Of a stretch of 64,000 bases of DNA, positions 61,241-64,000 are shown one piece after another. The stretch lies in NCBI GenBank assembly GCA_039621445.1, contig CP154956.1:46047291-46111290 (forward strand), in the 5' to 3' direction. This DNA is from Euglena gracilis (lineage: Eukaryota > Euglenida > Euglenophyceae > Euglenales). A program made the translations under genes and the position numbers. Each line of letters starts with the position of its first letter. Position 1 is the first letter of the stretch. The notes under the pieces were generated by a model that saw nothing but the letters and a program-made list of their open reading frames with translations, did no database searches and was not told where the DNA came from.

Positions 61241-62251
61241 CTGCCAACGGAATGGGTTGACAGCAGGGTGGGCCCACACAGGGGCCAGAAATCGATGGAG
61301 CTCCGGCTAACGCATCACCATGCGCACACACCGCCGACGGGGATGCGGCCAAACGGCGGAGGGGATGGCGGGGCACACAGCGGGGAGGGGACGCTCGCCA
61401 TTCAGGCGGGTGGGTGGGCGTTGGCACCACTACTGCCCCATGCCCCTGGCAGAGAGGGAGAGTTGCCTGAACGCCATGTACCAAAAAGACACGCATATTG
61501 TTTGTGTGCAACTCCAAAAAAATCAACCAGTTTTTACGCAGCATCAACCTCACAGCGATATACAGCTTAAATGAAAAACAAAATCTAAATACAGGATAAC
61601 GATAACCCTCTCCCACATCACATGTCCCTTGGAATCCAAGCAAATGAGCTCACCCTCTTGGGATTTCCGAAACTGCCCCAAAAGACTCCCCCCCTGCAAA
61701 ATTAGGGGACCAAAATTTCCTGCCCCCCACCCCCCTGCAAATTAACCTGGGCAATAACCAAAACCATTGATGGATCGATTTAACACTTTAAGAGCAGGCT
61801 CTACAGACTGAACAGCCTCCAATGTTTTGTCTCGATGTTGGGTGGATATCGAAAATGCCAGATGCAGATGTTAACCAGTTGGTGAAAAAAACCACTCGCA
61901 GACATTCCAAGGAGGCGAGAAACTGCACACATCTGCATCAACTGCAAGCACAAGACGACCATGACATCATTGCAAGGCGGACACAAACGGACCCATCTGC
62001 AGTCAACAAATGAAAGATCCTACCTACACAAGCATGCACAGTAACATATGGGTGTGCACGCAAGCACAAAGAGGGCAATTTGCCCACAGGGAGGCGAAGC
62101 CCTAAGAAAAGCAGCTGCAGCGTCAACTCCTGAGGTCTGAGGCACCATGTCTGCCTGTGTCTGGGCTGCCGAGAGGTTATAGGAAACACCCACATGGCAA
62201 CGTCTGGCAACGTGTCACACGTGTCACACGGGGCGTGGGTGGGTGAGCGGG
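61241..62251. other. Gap between the membrane-protein gene and the F5/8-domain gene
   Basis: No exon with family or splice support was seen. The sequence is of mixed composition without a strong repeat. It would contain the 3' UTR of the upstream gene and possibly 5' exons of the F5/8-domain gene. Confidence 0.45.
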
Positions 62252-62425
62252 TCAGCCGGAGAAGAAGTTCCGGACCGCCCCAGCCCAGCCCCGCTCCTGC
62301 ACCGCGGCGGTGGAGGAGAGGCGGGACAGGATGTACCCGAAGAAGAACATGTTGAGCACCCCGAACCCGACGAGCAGCAGGTAGTAGTCCCGCTTGCGCT
62401 GCTGGAGCTTGATCTGCTCCTCATC
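62252..62425 (-). CDS. Last exon of an unrecognised protein with a C-terminal membrane segment
   Basis: The acceptor TCTGCCAG is followed by an open frame with a charged stretch DEEQIKLQQRKRDYY, a hydrophobic segment LLLVGFGVLNMFFFGYIL, then SRLSSTAAVQERG and a short tail NFFSG before TGA. The layout (helical charged region, one membrane span, short tail) suggests a tail-anchored or type I membrane protein. I do not recognise the family. Confidence 0.7.
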   Translation of the reverse strand, partial: DEEQIKLQQRKRDYYLLLVGFGVLNMFFFGYILSRLSSTAAVQERGWAGAVRNFFSG

Positions 62426-63818
62426 CTGGCAGATCACGTGTGACACGCATGACAACTTGGCACTGTGTGGGGACACATCCAATACACACAAAGCACAGGC
62501 TAAAACATACATGTAACCTGTTGAATTATTAGTGTATTCTGGAGCAGTTGACAGGAAATGCCAACTGAGAGACAAATCCATGTGCACACGACCGTGCATA
62601 GCAAACAATTGACAAAGAATGGAGGAGGGTTCTATGCAATGAGGACTTGACTGGCTTCCAACAATCACTGTTGCAAAGTTGCCAGATTTGCCGAATCTTA
62701 CAAATTTTGAAAAAAACTTCGGTAATTCCTCAGGTTTTTTTTCCCAATTCCTGCTGGGCATCCTGCGCCAGATTTTTACCTGAGACCAAACTTTTTTCGC
62801 CATTTTCTTTGTCATTTCCGGAGTTTTCAGACAACAAACTCCATATCTCTAAATCAGAGTTCCCAAAGTTTCCAAAAAAACATGTGTTTGAGTTTTTTAT
62901 CGGAAAAATCTGAACAACAGCTCAAAACATACAGCAATGCAAAATGAAATAAATATGTGAAGCCTTTCTAAGTCCCCTCCAGCAGAAATGAACACTTCCA
63001 AACATGGATTCACCTTGTCATCCCGAGGGGGGCAGCTTTTCCTGTGCCCAAACCCACCACCCATTGTTTTCGAAAATCCACCTACCCACGACGCCGGGTC
63101 AACCCACCCACCCACCCGCCCACCCACCCAAAACCCACCCAAATACGTCCAAAAAACGTTGAAAAAACTTTTGGCTAGGCCGTCGACCGGCAAAAAGACT
63201 TTCCCATTGTGCACCCCCCCGGGGGGGGGCGAGAGGGCCCAACCCATGGCGGTCACAAAAATGCTAAATGAATCGATGCTTCCAAAACGACAATTCCGGC
63301 ATTTTTTCCCGCAGGTTTCCACAATTTTTTCCACAGTTCCAATGCACTCCGATATCAATTTCAGCCCCTGGTTTTAAAATGCTGCCTGGAGCTTAAAATG
63401 CAAATAGCTGGGTTCCCTCGTGAAAAGTTCAAAGAACGGCCGAAACTCAAACGCTTCCATTTAAGGTTCACGCGGAAAAACTGTGGAAATGGGAAAAAAA
63501 GTGTTGCAAAATTGCGGAAGTTGCGGAAAAAGTGCGGTCATCAGGGAGGAGGTCTCCTCCCACCCACACGCCAGGCTTGGAACTTCCAAAAAGCAGGCCA
63601 TCTAAGGGCATTTCCTACAAAAAAAAGTTCTGATGTTTTGCGCCAAAACTCATACCAGGGTCTCCGGCCTGAGACCCTGGGGTTCGGCCCCAAACCCCCA
63701 ATGGGAGCCTTCGGAGATAAAAAGAAAACTGCACCCCCCCCCTACACAGCAACCCAGCCACCCAGCCACCCCCCCCCCCCACACACCAACGGGGAGGAGT
63801 CCAGGCCAGGGCCGCCAC

Positions 63819-63934
63819 GCCCCCGGCCGGACAGCAGCACCGCCTTCACGTCCGCCACCAGCTCCGCCGAGGGGAACACCAGCACGTACTCGTCCATCCC
63901 CAGCGCCCGTCCCACCCGCCCCAGCGGCGGACCC
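63819..63934 (-). CDS. Internal exon of an unrecognised protein, 5' part outside the window
   Basis: Acceptor CCCCAG and a GT donor bound an open frame encoding LGRVGRALGMDEYVLVFPSA and ELVADVKAVLLSG. It may belong to the same gene as the exon at 62252-62425. The intervening sequence is AT-rich and repeat-like with no further exon recognised. Confidence 0.5.
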
Positions 63935-64000
63935 CTGGGGCCGGGGACGGGCACTCCTGGGCGGTGTCCTCCCCCCGGGAGGGAGGCTTGCATTTTGTTT

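Overview
This window is nuclear DNA of a eukaryote, most likely a euglenid (Euglenozoa; Euglena-like). Three lines of evidence support this. (1) Every recognisable gene is split into many short GC-rich exons. Some introns are GT-AG. At least nine others lack GT-AG but have CAG at positions +4 to +6 and CTG at -8 to -6, with complementary ends, which is the signature of euglenid nonconventional introns. (2) One gene is a trypanothione-reductase-type flavoprotein, an enzyme class typical of Euglenozoa. (3) All recognised genes lie on the minus strand. No bacterial or viral gene organisation is present. The species is an inference.

Genes, read on the minus strand from high to low coordinates. 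At 64.0-62.25 kb are two exons, including the 3' end of a gene for a protein with a C-terminal membrane segment; its 5' end is outside the window. At about 61.2-49.4 kb is a long multi-exon gene with a coiled-coil or acidic middle and a C-terminal discoidin-like (F5/8 type C) domain. At about 48.1-39.1 kb is a dihydroxy-acid dehydratase gene, which looks complete except for its N-terminal exon(s). At 38.0-25.7 kb is a gene with a LYR-like N-terminus and a YccV/HspQ-type (hemimethylated-DNA-binding) domain. At about 22.8-13.66 kb is a trypanothione/glutathione-reductase-like gene whose proximal redox cysteine codes for serine. At 11.24-8.55 kb is a homologue of animal SPRING (C12orf49, SREBP-regulating). 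At about 7.4-0.4 kb is a DUF2961/GH172-type glycoside hydrolase gene.

The rest is intron and intergenic DNA dominated by repeats: very long (CA)n/(GT)n arrays, one (TA)n array, ubiquitous G and C homopolymers, small palindromic elements with C-run terminal repeats, and several minisatellites. A 2.7-kb element at 33.17-35.91 kb has terminal inverted repeats, sits inside a minisatellite, and carries a foldback of about 475 bp plus more than a dozen copies of the hairpin TTGCGC-N4-GCGCAA.

The genes do not form one pathway. They cover branched-chain amino-acid synthesis, thiol redox, a Golgi/ER membrane regulator, carbohydrate cleavage and proteins of unknown role. I saw no tRNA, rRNA, CRISPR array or plus-strand gene. 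Exon borders were worked out by hand from reading frame, intron phase and family resemblance. Borders given to the base are those where phase and splice signals agree; others are marked approximate.
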